From contig JAZBRS010000054.1 of assembly GCA_037176725.1 (NCBI GenBank), positions 10,558,001 to 10,622,000 on the forward strand: a DNA stretch of 64,000 bases. Reading direction: 5' to 3'. Of this stretch, positions 46,085-56,599 are shown piece after piece. The notes below the pieces were generated by a model. The model saw only the letters and a program-made list of their open reading frames with translations, did no database searches and was not told the DNA's origin. The translations under genes and the position numbers were made by a program. Numbering within the stretch: the first letter of the stretch is position 1; every line of letters begins with the position of its first letter. Origin of the DNA: Posidonia oceanica (lineage: Eukaryota; Streptophyta; Magnoliopsida; Alismatales; Posidoniaceae).

Positions 46085-46234
46085 AAATAGCGAGGCCATA
46101 TCCTCACTAAATCCTCGCCATAATATTGCGAGGAAATGTCCTCGCTATTTGTCCTCATAGAAATATTGCGAGGACTTTTCCTCGCTAAGTTCTCGCTAAG
46201 AGTCCTTGCAAAAATCAGTTTTTCTAGTAGTGAC
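46085..46234 (-). mobile_element. Terminus and subterminal repeats of a CACTA transposon
   Basis: The sequence ends TTTTTCTAGTAGTG at 46234, which is CACTACTAGAAAAA on the other strand, the canonical CACTA end. Inside it the short motif GCGAGGA or its complement TCCTCGC recurs in both directions (for example 46079, 46121, 46137, 46168, 46184), as expected of transposase-binding subterminal repeats. The 3-bp target copy would be ACA at 46235-46237; its partner is not in view. Confidence 0.85.
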
Positions 46235-46249
46235 AGGCTATCAAGCGTA

Positions 46250-46460
46250 GCACCATCTTTCCTAAGTTCTTTGCTGATGTTCTCAAAGTCGACAACCGGA
46301 TGAATGTTGGCACCATCAGAGGAGATGTGCGAGCATTCAACCTTGCCTCTCTCCATTGCTCTTTGATTTCAAGAGCATGGATGGGAAGACCACTCTGCTA
46401 CTCTTTCTTGTCGAAGAGGTCATCCGATTGGAGGAGGAGTAGGCACTTGTGACTGCTTGA
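46250..46460 (+). pseudogene. Formin FH2-domain fragment, copy 1
   Basis: Formins nucleate actin filaments through the FH2 domain. The stretch 46257-46343 reads FFADVLKVDNRMNVGT then IRGDVRAFNLA, matching the plant FH2 pattern (NRMNVGT.RGDA.AF.L). After a frame change near 46350-46360, SMDGKTTLLLFLVEEVI follows, matching SDVKGxDGKTTLLHFVVEEI. The fragment ends in a purine-rich stretch. It is very short relative to an FH2 domain of about 400 residues and is frameshifted. Confidence 0.75.
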
Positions 46461-46735
46461 GAAGAAGAAGAAAAAAAAAGGAAGAAGAAGAAGAAGAGGA
46501 TCAACAATGGTATGGAGATAAATCTTTGTTGAGGGAGTTTTATGCAAAATATTTAGGATTATAAGGTTATTTCATGTAGCATTAATGTTAGTTACTAACG
46601 CCGTTAGGGTTTAAACTAGCCTAGACACATACAGATAAATGTTTTGGTTTATTGTGTGTATAGAGTCAATTTTTAATATAAAAAATATATAAAAGACAAT
46701 ATGAGATTTCACGAAGATACTCAGATAAACCCCTT
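46345..46735 (+). repeat. Dispersed repeat, copy 1 (formin tail plus AT-rich flank)
   Basis: This 390-bp block is repeated in direct orientation at 58144-58531. Shared text runs from TTTCAAGAGCATGGATGGGA through GGTTTATTGTGTGTATAGAG to ATGAGATTTCACGAAGA, with scattered substitutions. Confidence 0.9.
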
Positions 46736-47690
46736 AAAAAAAAGTTATGCTTGGAATCTAGCCGACAATGAACTATATTATCTCTAAAAAAAACTACTAT
46801 ATTATCAAAAAACCAACCACAGTCCATTTTAGGATTGGCCCATCTCAGTAAATCATGGAAAGTAAAAAGTCTTTATGGAAAATATATTAAAATTCTCTTT
46901 GTTGTATCTACATTCCAAAAATATTGTTTTTTGTTCTTAGTTTGGAAAAATAAATGACGAGAGTTGAAATTTTAAGCTTTTGTTTGGATCCAGAATAACT
47001 CCTGTAAATAGGAATTAGTATTATGTTTGGTTGTGTAAAAATCAAAATAAATTCGAAATAGTAATTCTTATTCTTGTTTACTTATTCCATGATAGTTATT
47101 TTGCAGAAGGGGTGTCAAAGTTATTTTGATGCATGCATGTACATGGAATGTTTATTTTTTGTATAAAAATAATACATATTTAATATGATCTATCTATGTT
47201 TCAAATTAGATATATATTTTGATAATCAAGTTGATAACTATTAATTTACATATTTTTTATTTATTCTAATATTTACTTTGATACTTATTCTACCTTTCAA
47301 TTAAATCATAATTTCTTCGTATACACACTTATTCATCTTCAAAGGAAAATCATTTATAAACTGAATAATAATACTATCGAAATACTAATATTATTTTCTA
47401 TTTATTTTTAATTTTCTTATTCTATGTAAAAAAGACTAAGGATACGTTTGAGATAGTTAATGGGAGAAGTCAACTTTTAATATGAATTATAGAAGCTAAC
47501 TTCTGTAGAAAATGGTAGAAATTTGTTTAATAAACTAATGATCCATTCTAGATTCTGATTTACTATTTATGTCAAAAGATAAAAATACTCTTCAAAAAAT
47601 GACCTACCATTCTCTCTCTCTCTCCTTACATGTCTTCTCTATCTGTTACTAGATTTTTTTAGATTTAACAAGTAAAATTAATAAAAAAAT
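46736..47690. other. AT-rich DNA without a recognisable gene
   Basis: I found no coding frame. Phrases such as TTATGTTTGGTTGTG and GGATACGTTTGAGATAG recall ends of small nonautonomous transposons, but no paired termini could be matched. Confidence 0.35.
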
Positions 47691-47719
47691 AACGAGAATA
47701 TATCTTCGCAATGTCATTC

Positions 47720-48151
47720 TCAAAATTTCCGCACACGTGACTATTTTCCCTCTTCCTCCGTTTCCGCCTAAATCTCCACGACCTTCTCCAAAAACCAAAC
47801 CCTTTCTCTCTTGTTTGCTCCCACCTGCCACCTTCACCTTCCCCTTCCTCCAGATCCATCTCAATCTCCCTAGATCCCCATCCTCCTCCTCCTCCCCTCT
47901 CTCCCTCAAGATCGAGTCCCTCTGTTGGAAGCTCCCGTCCGTTCCCGGCCTCGCCGTCCAGGACGACCCGCGCGGTCCCTTCTTGTGCCTCGTCCTCGTC
48001 TTCCCCAAACGAAGATCCCGTTGCTCCTGTAAGAAGCGGAGTTCCCGAAAACATATGTTGCTTAGCTCTTTGCGGCCGTTTTACTGATGTGGTCTTCGTT
48101 TATGGTAGCCCGAGTACGATCCCTCTAGGGCTGGACGTTGAGCCCTGATCA
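47720..48151 (+). other. GC-rich exon-like block of unknown identity
   Basis: Composition shifts sharply to C-rich. One frame is open from 47737 to 48087, and another gives SSSSSPNEDPVAPVRSGVPE then ICCLALCGRFTDVV before a stop near 48145. AAG/GTAGGG near 48152 is a possible splice donor facing the PHT4 exon at 48218. It could be a first exon joined to the transporter exons, or an unrelated gene piece. I do not recognise the protein. Confidence 0.35.
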
Positions 48152-48217
48152 AGGTAGGGATTCGCTTCTTTTCTGTTGTTATTCTCTTGCGGAGATAATA
48201 TTACCTACCTTTTACAG

Positions 48218-50524
48218 GGTGTTGCTATGCTTGCTATGAATAACATTCTATCGAAATGGGTCCCTGTAGCAGAGAGAAGCAGATCATTAGCATTGGTATA
48301 CAGCGGCATGTGTCTTGGATCAGTGACTGGTCTAGCTTTTTCACCTCTCCTAATACATAACCTTGGCTGGCCTTCAGTTTTCTATTCATTTGGTTCTCAT
48401 GGAGCAGTCTGGTTTGCGATATGGCTGAACAAGGTACAAGATTCTCCACTCATCAATTATTTTCGGCAATATTTTTGGGTCTCATCTGCCTGTATTTATA
48501 TGGCTGAACAAGGTATGAAGTCCTTTGTTCCAGCCTCCTGTATTGACTACTTCTCATCACAAACATTCATAGTCGTCAGCATCTGTAAAATCCAACTCTG
48601 ACATAAGTAGCGTCTTAGTAGTACTGCAGCTATATACTGCTTTGGTAATTTTTCTGACATAGCATGTTTCTACTAAAGGCTCACAGTTCACCTCTAGACG
48701 ATCCTGAACAGAGTCCTCAAGAAAAGAAGCTTATTATTGGTCACAGTGTTTCAAAAGAACCAGTGAAGTCGATTCCATGGAGGCTGATCTTATCAAAGCC
48801 TCCTGTTTGCGCTCTTATTGCTTCTCACTTTTGCTACAATTGGGGTACTTTCATTCTTCTCACTTGGATGCCAACTTACTACAATCAGGTATCACATCCA
48901 ATTTATATGTTATGTTGCTTTATTTCAAAACAACTGGATTTGTTTCACTATCTATTTAAGATAGTGATGGTTTGCAATTTTAGATTAGAAGTTTCTCTCT
49001 ATGTTCTTACTTAAAATTGAATACGTTTACATAGACTCTTTTTCTCAGTCTCTGTTCAAACAGACATACTTGATGAATTCTTGGAATTCAAAAGTAAATG
49101 GCAAATTCCTTGGGGAAAATTGCCAAAAAAAAAATCATTCGCCACCAAAGACAACAAAAGCTTCCTTCCTATTTGATGTGAGATAATCGCAAGTAGTTAA
49201 TAGGCATAACTGTTCATTCTCAATAAAAGGTATAAATATTCAAATTAACATTGTGATCATGCCACACATGTAAGTTTCAAAAATATCTGAATTTTCTGTA
49301 TATGTTCTTTTCATTTTCTTGGAGAGTTTAACTGATACAAGAGCAGTATATCATCATTATATTTTTCATTAGACAACTGTAAATAGAGTGGAACACGAGT
49401 AATCTCATTTGTTGTTTTCTTCTGAAAAATTCTACCTAGGTTTTGAAGTTCAACCTCATAGAATCTGGGCTTTTTTGTGTTCTTCCATGGCTGACAATGG
49501 AATTTTCTGCTAATCTTGGTGGTTGGATTGCTGACACTCTTGTCAGTAGAGGATTGTCTGTTACAGTGGTCCGAAAGGTATACTTTTTTCCCACATGATT
49601 ATCTTCTGACATAAAATACCAGCAAAATCTTACAGAGAATATTTCTGCACTATAATTATTGTACCCATGTCTTATGATAACTAAAACCGTTTGACACATG
49701 GAAAGAATTTTCTTTGAATGAAGAGCATCAAGTAGGATAGTACCGTCAACGTGGATGCTCTTCATCCAATCATTTTCTTCTTATCTGATGGGTTTGGTGT
49801 CTATGGGCCTCCTTTTTTGGTGTAATGCAGTTGTTCTTAGGAGGCTTCCATTTCATTTAGTGGGGATGGCATTATTGTTTCTTCCTTCCTATGGATGTTG
49901 ACCCTGTGCTACATAAGGGACTTTGCTCCCTTCTATATATTCTATTGTGATGAGTAAAGGAAATTAAAGGCAATCCTCTCTTTTAAGCTCGAAGAATGGA
50001 ATACGTAAAATATGTTAAACAACTGGAAGTTGATGAACTGATAAGCAACATCCTGTAACGGGGTGTTAATGCAGTTTACCGCATATTCTTGACAAGCATA
50101 TAGGATGTAAAGGTGCACATGAATGTGCACACTAACAACTAATGATGTGGATTTAGGCCTTTTGGTTGTCATTCTTGTTACCAATCACAACCATTGCTCT
50201 CAAATCATATAGTGTTAATGAGGCTAATGGATAAGATGAACATTTTGAAAATTAAGCAGAAAATTTCCTTTTTATCGGATAGTTTACCAAAATTATGTAT
50301 GAGCATAGACTAAGTTTACAATTATTGTTACTAATTCTAGGCATTTATTTTTTATTGAAATGTCTGGAAGATTTTTCTGATGGTTGTTATTATCATTTTT
50401 CTGCCTATTTTTATTTGTTCAGGTAATGCAATCAATTGGGTTTCTTGCTCCAACTTTCTTCCTGACTCAGTTAAGCCATGTTCATTCCCCTGCAATGGCA
50501 GTATTATGCATGGCATGCAGCCAG
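48218..50524 (+). pseudogene. Plastid PHT4-family anion transporter, four internal exons
   Basis: PHT4/ANTR proteins are major-facilitator carriers of phosphate or ascorbate, mostly in plastid membranes. Exons with clean AG/GT borders are 48218-48433 (LSKWVPVAERSRSLALVYSG, GWPSVFYSFGS), 48679-48888 (VKSIPWRLILSKPPV, FILLTWMPTYYNQ), 49440-49577 (VLKFNLIESGLFCVLPWLTM, GGWIADTLVSRG) and 50423-50524 (VMQSIGFLAP, FFLTQLSHV, MAVLCMACSQ). Together they give 222 codons without a stop. The 5-prime exons (transit peptide and first membrane spans) and the exon expected next (GSDAFSQSGLYSNHQDI in relatives) are absent, so it is a partial gene copy. Relatives I recall best are ANTR2/PHT4;4-like, but the subfamily is uncertain. 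It could still be transcribed as part of a chimera. Confidence 0.85.
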
Positions 50525-52714
50525 GTCAGCTCAATAAAACCTCATTTAGCACTAAAAATCTGTATCTTCTAATTTTCACATCATTTCAAAGTTTCTTGGA
50601 TAGGTTTAATCATCATTACTAATTAAGATCCACATTCTATATGAAAGAAAAACCCATTGTCCTGTTAACCAGGAAAAACAGGATCCTTATTTTCTAGCAT
50701 TTCAGTGTGTCATGGTGAAGTTCAGGGATTTTGGTTTAGAGGACCTAACTTTAATGTTTCTTCAAGTTATAACGAACATTTTTTGTCTACTGAGATTGCT
50801 GGAATAAGAATGCTTGTGCAATTTAAAATTGCAATTACATTGTAAATTTGTAATGTTATTCTACTGTTTTTGCAGTAGATTGGTTTGGCTGTGAAGCTGT
50901 TCGATATGCAGTAAGCCTCCTTCATTTTCTTCATAAGGTAAGAAAAGAAGATTGAAAGGTTCTAAGTCTCTAGGTTACAATTTCACCCTAGCATTTAAAC
51001 TTTTGGATTTTGTTTTCAGACTTTCGCACCACAAGACTTGCTTCAAATCAAATGGAAGGCATTGCCGCAGAAACTACACAACAAAGAAAATTTAAGGTTT
51101 GCTTTTATATTGTCAAATGCCTTTTGAAGTTCACATCTATCTGCACTGATTATAATTGATAAGAAATCAAAATTCATTGATTGAGATCCATGGTTGAGAA
51201 AATTAAGATCTTTACTTTTTTTGATGAAGAACATTGAACGTGTGATGGTTATTTATTTTGCAAACAAGGTCGGTAACATCTACAGGCTAGTATAAGTTCT
51301 CTACTTATTCTAGAGGTTGTATCATTAAGCTGATCATTTGATGCAAGTCCTCAAACTTTTGCTTTCATAGGAAAAAGCTCATGGTGATAGTGTGATATTA
51401 TATCTATTAACAGTAATAATACAAAGCTGTTGGTTATAAATTGCTATTTTTTGGAATAGTGATATTCATGAGTCCGTTGCTGCTTACTGAGGTTTTCAAA
51501 TTTATTTTTGAGCCTTTTGTTAGTCTACAGATTGTTTTTTTAGTTTGTCAGTGACTTCAGGTTGTAAATACATTGATGGTCCATAAGACATTTTGATACG
51601 TGCATAGTTTTAATCAATTTCCCCCAAGATTGATTGATATCTCATTTAGTGCTTGCAAGTTTTTCTTAAGCGTACTTTGTTTCCTTCTTCCTCCAACTAC
51701 ATTATCGCAGTTATATGTACTTGCATTGTTATTCTTCGTATACTGAACTGCTGAAGTAACACTGAAAGCTCGTAATTACTCTAGTATCTTTTCTCATCCA
51801 TTCAAACTAATGTAATCCAGGGACTTTATAGAAGAGCTCTAGATTTACTCAAGGCTCCATCTTTGGATTCTGAAGGTACAATGGTTGCTGTGCTCAATCC
51901 AATTTTCTACCCTTCATTTATTTTGGGAGTGAAATTACTTACTTTGGTGCAGGTGCTAAGGTACTAATAAATAGAAGGGACATAGTGGCCTTAGCAAGAG
52001 GTACTGTCTACACCATTAATGTGTCTTTAACATCATGTTTGATTTTTGAGTCAGTTAATTATCAAGCAATTACATGGGATTGTTAACTGCAGATTTTATA
52101 TGGTTTGATAGCAATCGACTAGTAAGAATCCATTAACTAAGTAGGTGACTTTTGCTGGTATTGAGTATTAACGTAGTAATGCATGTCCATCAAAAAGCTA
52201 ATTATGTATCATGGCATAATAGTGCTACGAGTTCTTTTTATTATACATCACAAAACACGCGATGTAATAATTCTGTTATCTAGAGACATAGCACTTCACA
52301 ATTTTGGGTCTGTGGGATGTGGTTGTGGGCAGCCACTGCCATTCAAAAAAAGAAAGAAAGAATAGTGTGGATGTGCCTGCTTTATGTGTGAATTATTGCT
52401 TACAATGTTAAGATTGGAAATGGATTTTGGTTTTTCAGATTAACAAAAATGTTGATCTGATATGCAGTTATCATTTAGTTGGGAATTGTTCTTGCAACAT
52501 TGGATTGTAAACTTATCTTAGTATTAGGTTCCTGCAAGTGGAGTTTACTGACACATTTATCTAGTTCTTGTGCTTTCTGTAGAATCCCCATGGAGGGGGT
52601 CTGCAGTGTAGTGGATCTAGTTTTGTGTCACAAATTGTGCTTTTATGTTCTTGGAACCTTTTTTTGTCTGTGATCACTGTATATTCATAGTTGTTATCAT
52701 CCAAATGTTTCAGG
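50525..52714 (+). other. Region with possible small exons of an unidentified gene
   Basis: Short stretches bordered by AG and GT occur at about 51021-51096 (TTRLASNQMEGIAAETTQQR), 51822-51875 (GLYRRALDLLKAPSLDSE) and 51955-52000 (AKVLINRRDIVALAR). Their order and strand are consistent with remnants of one gene, but I recognise no family. The rest is AT-rich. Confidence 0.25.
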
Positions 52715-52985
52715 TCATTCCATGACAACTCTGTGACAATGCTGGGTTTGATGCCACTGATGTGTTGAACAAACTCAGGCAGCAGCATGCTTCTGGTAAG
52801 CTTATTACTCTCAAACATGAGCCAATGCATTTACTTGTATTGTAATTGACCATGCCAAATCACAGGTGAAGAAGGTGCATATTATGGTGTGGATATTAAC
52901 CAGCAAAGACAACAATTGGTGGATTGCTCTCTCTATCATAGAGATAGACAGAATTCAAGGTGGCCACAGCAAAAACTATCTGATA
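52715..52985 (+). pseudogene. CCT7: Chaperonin CCT eta subunit, two exons with a nonsense mutation
   Basis: CCT eta is one of eight subunits of the cytosolic TCP-1 ring that folds actin and tubulin. Exon one, 52715-52795, reads [24 protein letters not shown], with TGA at 52724-52726 where the family has arginine (CGA to TGA, a typical methyl-CpG change). After an intron, 52866 onward gives [12 protein letters not shown], then sequence diverging from the family ([13 protein letters not shown]) to a stop near 52996. Only the region close to the C-terminal end of the equatorial domain is present. Confidence 0.8.
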
Positions 52986-53084
52986 AGGAAGCTTGAAGAA
53001 ACCATTTGAACCATATGAAGAAACAATCAGAATGGTTTTTTTAAAATTACCGTTTACAAAAAGAAAATTTATTTTTTTAATTTT

Positions 53085-53375
53085 TTTTGTCTATAGCGAG
53101 GATTTAGCAATTACGTTTTCCTTGAAAATTTTCTCGCAATTTTTTATTTTTTTAATTTTTTTTTTAAATTTTACGATGACTTAGCATGTATATTATGAGG
53201 AAATTTCGATTAATTGCGAGGAGTTAGTGAGTATGTTTTGTCATTGTTAAGTCTTTGTAAATTTTCTCGTGAGGATTTTACTAAGAAATTTACCTGCAAA
53301 TGTCTTTTAATGATTACTTATTTTGCAAGGATTTTTTGTCCTCGTGATTTTTTATTTTTCTAACAGTATTCTCTT
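53085..53375 (-). mobile_element. Degenerate CACTA terminus
   Basis: GCGAGGA-type motifs (53095, 53216) and their complements (TTCTCGCAA, TCCTCGTG near 53340) recur as in the terminus at 46234. The block ends TTATTTTTCTAACAGTA near 53375, a decayed form of TTTTTCTAGTAGTG. It has the same orientation as the better-preserved end 7.1 kb away. The element it belonged to cannot be delimited. Confidence 0.5.
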
Positions 53376-53469
53376 ACCCTTCCTTCCACTAGATGCTTCC
53401 TACAGGCTTTTCCCCCTTGATCTGCCCTTCCCCTTTCCCACACACACACACTCTCTCGTCCCTCCTTCC

Positions 53470-53810
53470 ACTAGATGCAAAATCCCCAGTGGATCCAGGT
53501 TGTACTCGTACTTCTCATGCGAGGGAGGGATACTATCATACTAATCTCATCATTGGACACATGCACGTGGATCTCGTCCTCCTGCACGAATCCAGCTAGG
53601 AAGTCCTCGGAGATGGGGTCCTTGGAAGAGGAGTCATCATCAGCGGAGGAGTACGAGTGTAGGACTCGTAGCGTTGGGACGGGAGGCAGGGGTCGTATCC
53701 AATATAGCTGTCATCATTGAAGGGGTGGGTGGTGGAGTCATGTGCTGTGTTGGCGGCGTCTGCATCATCACCCGTTGCTAAACGTGTCGAAATTGGACGA
53801 CCGTTGCTGT
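53470..53810 (-). pseudogene. Clathrin light chain-like fragment
   Basis: On the minus strand, 53596-53800 encodes an acidic lead followed by HPFNDDSYIGYDPCLPSQRY, close to the conserved N-terminal motif of plant clathrin light chains (DD.YIGYDPRLPSQR). Further down, the better frame shifts by one base and gives DDDSSSKDPISEDFLAGF and VQEDEIHVHVSND. The heavy-chain-binding helix is not seen. It is a 5-prime gene piece with a frameshift; the second part could belong to another gene. Confidence 0.5.
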
Positions 53811-54895
53811 TGCTACGATTTGTGAGGACGAGGTGGTGGGAGACTTCTTCGTGTGTTTGTACATGCAGGAAGTGAGGGTAGTTTGGACATTTGTTGTAAT
53901 AAAAGCATGCTTCTGCCAAAAGTGAAGGGTGCACTTCTGCGTAGAGGTGTAAATGCCCAATCAAAAAATGAGCGACTTCTGCCTGAAGTGGCGGCAAGTT
54001 ATCTCATATGGGGTGGTTTCTATATATTTTCAACTTTTTCCAGAATTTAGACTCAAGTTACCCGGTAGCAGTTTCAAACGCACCAAGTAGATTGAATGTG
54101 AGGTTCTTGAATGATACAACTGGTTGTTCTCGAAGTTGATTGACTTGTCTAAAGAAAATGGACGGCATGGTGACATTGTGAGCTGAAGTGTCGTGTAGCT
54201 AGACATTTTCTTCTTGAACAGTTGCGCAGATGATGGTACATTAGGAGCGCAAGCTTATACTACTCATACTAAATAGTTGCCACGTTCACGGTTTAATGAA
54301 GCATCAAATAAAGAAAATGATACTTTTGTGCTCCAAAATATTTGAGTGTGACTCCGTGCACGCATGGTAGAAACAAAAGAATATGTTCAAGCTTCAGGTG
54401 TGCAAAAGAATATTTATGTCATGTGTTGGTTTCAATGACATGTATCAACAACTTGCTTGTTGTTCGTCCTTGACGGGTACTTTCCAGATCCATTGCTTAC
54501 CTAAATAAGTAAGAATCGTATAACAGGTCACATTTGTTCCATAAACAACCACCTGACAGTTGTAAATCGAACTCTGATCATAAACACCCTCTTTGGGCAT
54601 AGGATAATAAAATTAGGTAGAAATGGGTGGAAAATGGAATTATAATAACGGAAGTAATAATCAATCGACTTCGTAGAATAAGTGCTTTGTAGAAGATTTC
54701 ATTTGGTTGAAAATGAAGTAACTACAAACACGTAATCGGGCTTTGTAGTCCAAAGATTGTGCATTCTGTTTATAGAAAACAGATTGCGATCTTGGTATAC
54801 AACAAACAGATTCTGAAGGAGCATGGATAAATTAAGAAAGTCAGAACAAATATGCATGAGATTCTCTTACCCCACCTGTCTATGAGTTTCCTTCA
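53811..54895. other. Sequence without a recognisable gene
   Basis: The composition is mixed with no extended coding frame, and no repeat boundary could be defined. Confidence 0.35.
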
Positions 54896-54897
54896 CC

Positions 54898-55006
54898 CCA
54901 TCTGTACATAATTTTCTTCCAACAGGACCTGTATACGTGTGCGGTTCTTTACCCATCTATACATAATTTTCTTCCAACAGGACCTGTATACGTGTGCGGT
55001 TCTCTT
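54898..55006. repeat. Tandem duplication of about 55 bp
   Basis: CATAATTTTCTTCCAACAGG followed by ACCTGTATACGTGTGCGGTT occurs twice in a row, the second copy starting near 54960. Confidence 0.85.
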
Positions 55007-55806
55007 CATTACTTTGGAACCCATTTCTGGTCGTATCCTTAGCCTCCAATCAAATGAAAATAACTACAAAATTTCAATCAGTTGTGAATACACACAACGT
55101 TATACTTTTCAACCTTGTAACAATTTCATATCCACCAAACAAAATAGCTTACATCTACTCGTGGGATGTGTTTGTTTGTGGTTCCAGTTTCACAAGCCGC
55201 CTTCAAAAACTACAGCCGTAGCAACTCTTTTAACTTTTTTCAACATCAACCGTTCTTTCACGTAACTCAAGAAAACAACTCACAGGAAACTCTTGCTGGG
55301 GGGTTGGTTGTCTTGCAACAGCTCTCAAAATAAACAAGAGTTGTAGAATTGAATTAAAGGAGTTAGACTGTTGGTTTGATGTCGGATCTTTCAACCATTG
55401 CGGGGTCCATTGGAAAGCAGGGAGTCGTCTAAATAAATGCAATCATAGTCTATTATGCCAGGACTTATTCCACAAATCCAAATCAACAAAAAGGAAGTTA
55501 GGTTGTGTTTGGTTTGGAGGAGTTTTAAATCCACTAGAAATTCTATTTCTAGGTGTTAGAATGTCTAGGACTTCCAAATGTTAGGAATTATAATCTACAT
55601 GTTTGATCTATGGAAGTTGTGCATGAAGAAAGAGTTGGTGAAAAAATAAAATAAGTAAAAAGGTTTAATGCTTCGAGAGAGAGAAAGTGGGATGAATGGT
55701 GGAAGGAAAACAAAAAAAAAGGATAACGCTGTAGGAGAGAAAGAAAAAGATGGTGAAAGAATAAAAAATGGGCAAATGCAGCAATTGGCATTCTAGCCAA
55801 CGTAAC
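55007..55806. other. AT-rich sequence, possible transposon flank
   Basis: There is no coding signal. TTAGGTTGTGTTTGGTTTGG at 55498 and TAATCAAACACTTTAGG near 56658 resemble inverted ends of a small transposon that would enclose the LINE piece, but clear termini were not established. Confidence 0.3.
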
Positions 55807-56039
55807 TTTGGTGGGATTCTATGATATATGTGGATTTCATGAAGAATCTGTAATGTATTTGTAATACATATTTGGTGGAAGAGATAGTGATATTTGTAGA
55901 TTTCATAAGGAATCTACAATGTATATTTTCCTTCATTGTTCGGTATCGATTTATTTGAAATTTTCTTTTATATAATGCAGATTTCATTCTATTTAATATT
56001 ATTATAGGTCAAATATTCTCGTTGAAGAGTTATTTAATC

Positions 56040-56577
56040 TTTCAGGTCTGTGATTTGGACTGGAATACTCTGGTCCTCGCTATTTTCTGGTGTCTTAGGC
56101 TACATTGCAATGAAATTTTTTTTCGTAACAATAATAAAGATATTAACTCAATATTTCGCCATATTCTGTCTCTAACTTTTTTTTGGCTAGATCATGGAAC
56201 TTCAAGACAGGGTGCAGCTCACTCGACTACATCTAAAAGCCCTCAGATCTATACAATTCAACTAGAATCTCCATAGCAACTCCTTGGATCAAGTAAATGT
56301 TGACTTTGGACCGCCTTCCCGGGTGGATCAAGGCCCGTCTTCTGATCCAAATGCTGATTGGGGCAGATGGGAGGATAATTCCTAGCAGGGATCATGGTTG
56401 CTCTGTTACTCTTTTTGCATGTTTTTTTTTGAATGCCCTCTTGAGTAGATAATCCACTACAAACTGTTGCTGTAATATTTTGGTATTGCCTTATGGACAT
56501 GACAATGTTTGTTCTATCCTTTGACGATGGTTTTCTTATTAATATATCTACCATTTACAAAAAAAAGAAAAAAGAAA
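56040..56577 (+). mobile_element. 3-prime tail of a LINE (non-LTR) retrotransposon
   Basis: One frame reads WNTLVLAIFWCLRLHCNEIF, matching the zf-RVT region at the C-terminal end of plant LINE reverse transcriptases (W..LW.IWL.RN..IF). The piece ends in an A-rich tail, AAAAAAAAGAAAAAAGAAAA-like, near 56557-56577. AACTTTGGTGGATTCC just after it resembles AACTTTGGTGGGATTC at 55807, which would be a target duplication placing the 5-prime end near 55823. It is strongly 5-prime truncated, as is usual for LINEs. Confidence 0.65.
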
Positions 56578-56599
56578 AACCAACTTTGGTGGATTCCAA

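Larger units (their letters stand above)
1..46234 (-). mobile_element. Putative interrupted CACTA (En/Spm) DNA transposon
   Basis: This is an inferred composite. A CACTA terminus ends at 46234 with its 5-prime end reading leftward, and a TNP2 transposase pseudogene lies on the same (minus) strand at 1-2008. Between them are a GATB gene fragment, a solo LTR (4694-9728) and a 32.4 kb retrotransposon (10140-42527). Both insertions have matching target duplications and can be subtracted cleanly, leaving about 8.8 kb of CACTA DNA in the window. A diverged 185-bp repeat found on both sides of the big retrotransposon supports continuity across it. The other terminus would lie beyond base 1. The alternative is two unrelated CACTA remnants, so confidence is moderate. 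Confidence 0.42.

Noticed and set aside
45753..46090. Glu/Gly/Arg-rich frames on the plus strand and Pro/Ser-rich frames on the minus strand
   Set aside because: Simple translation of GGA repeats.
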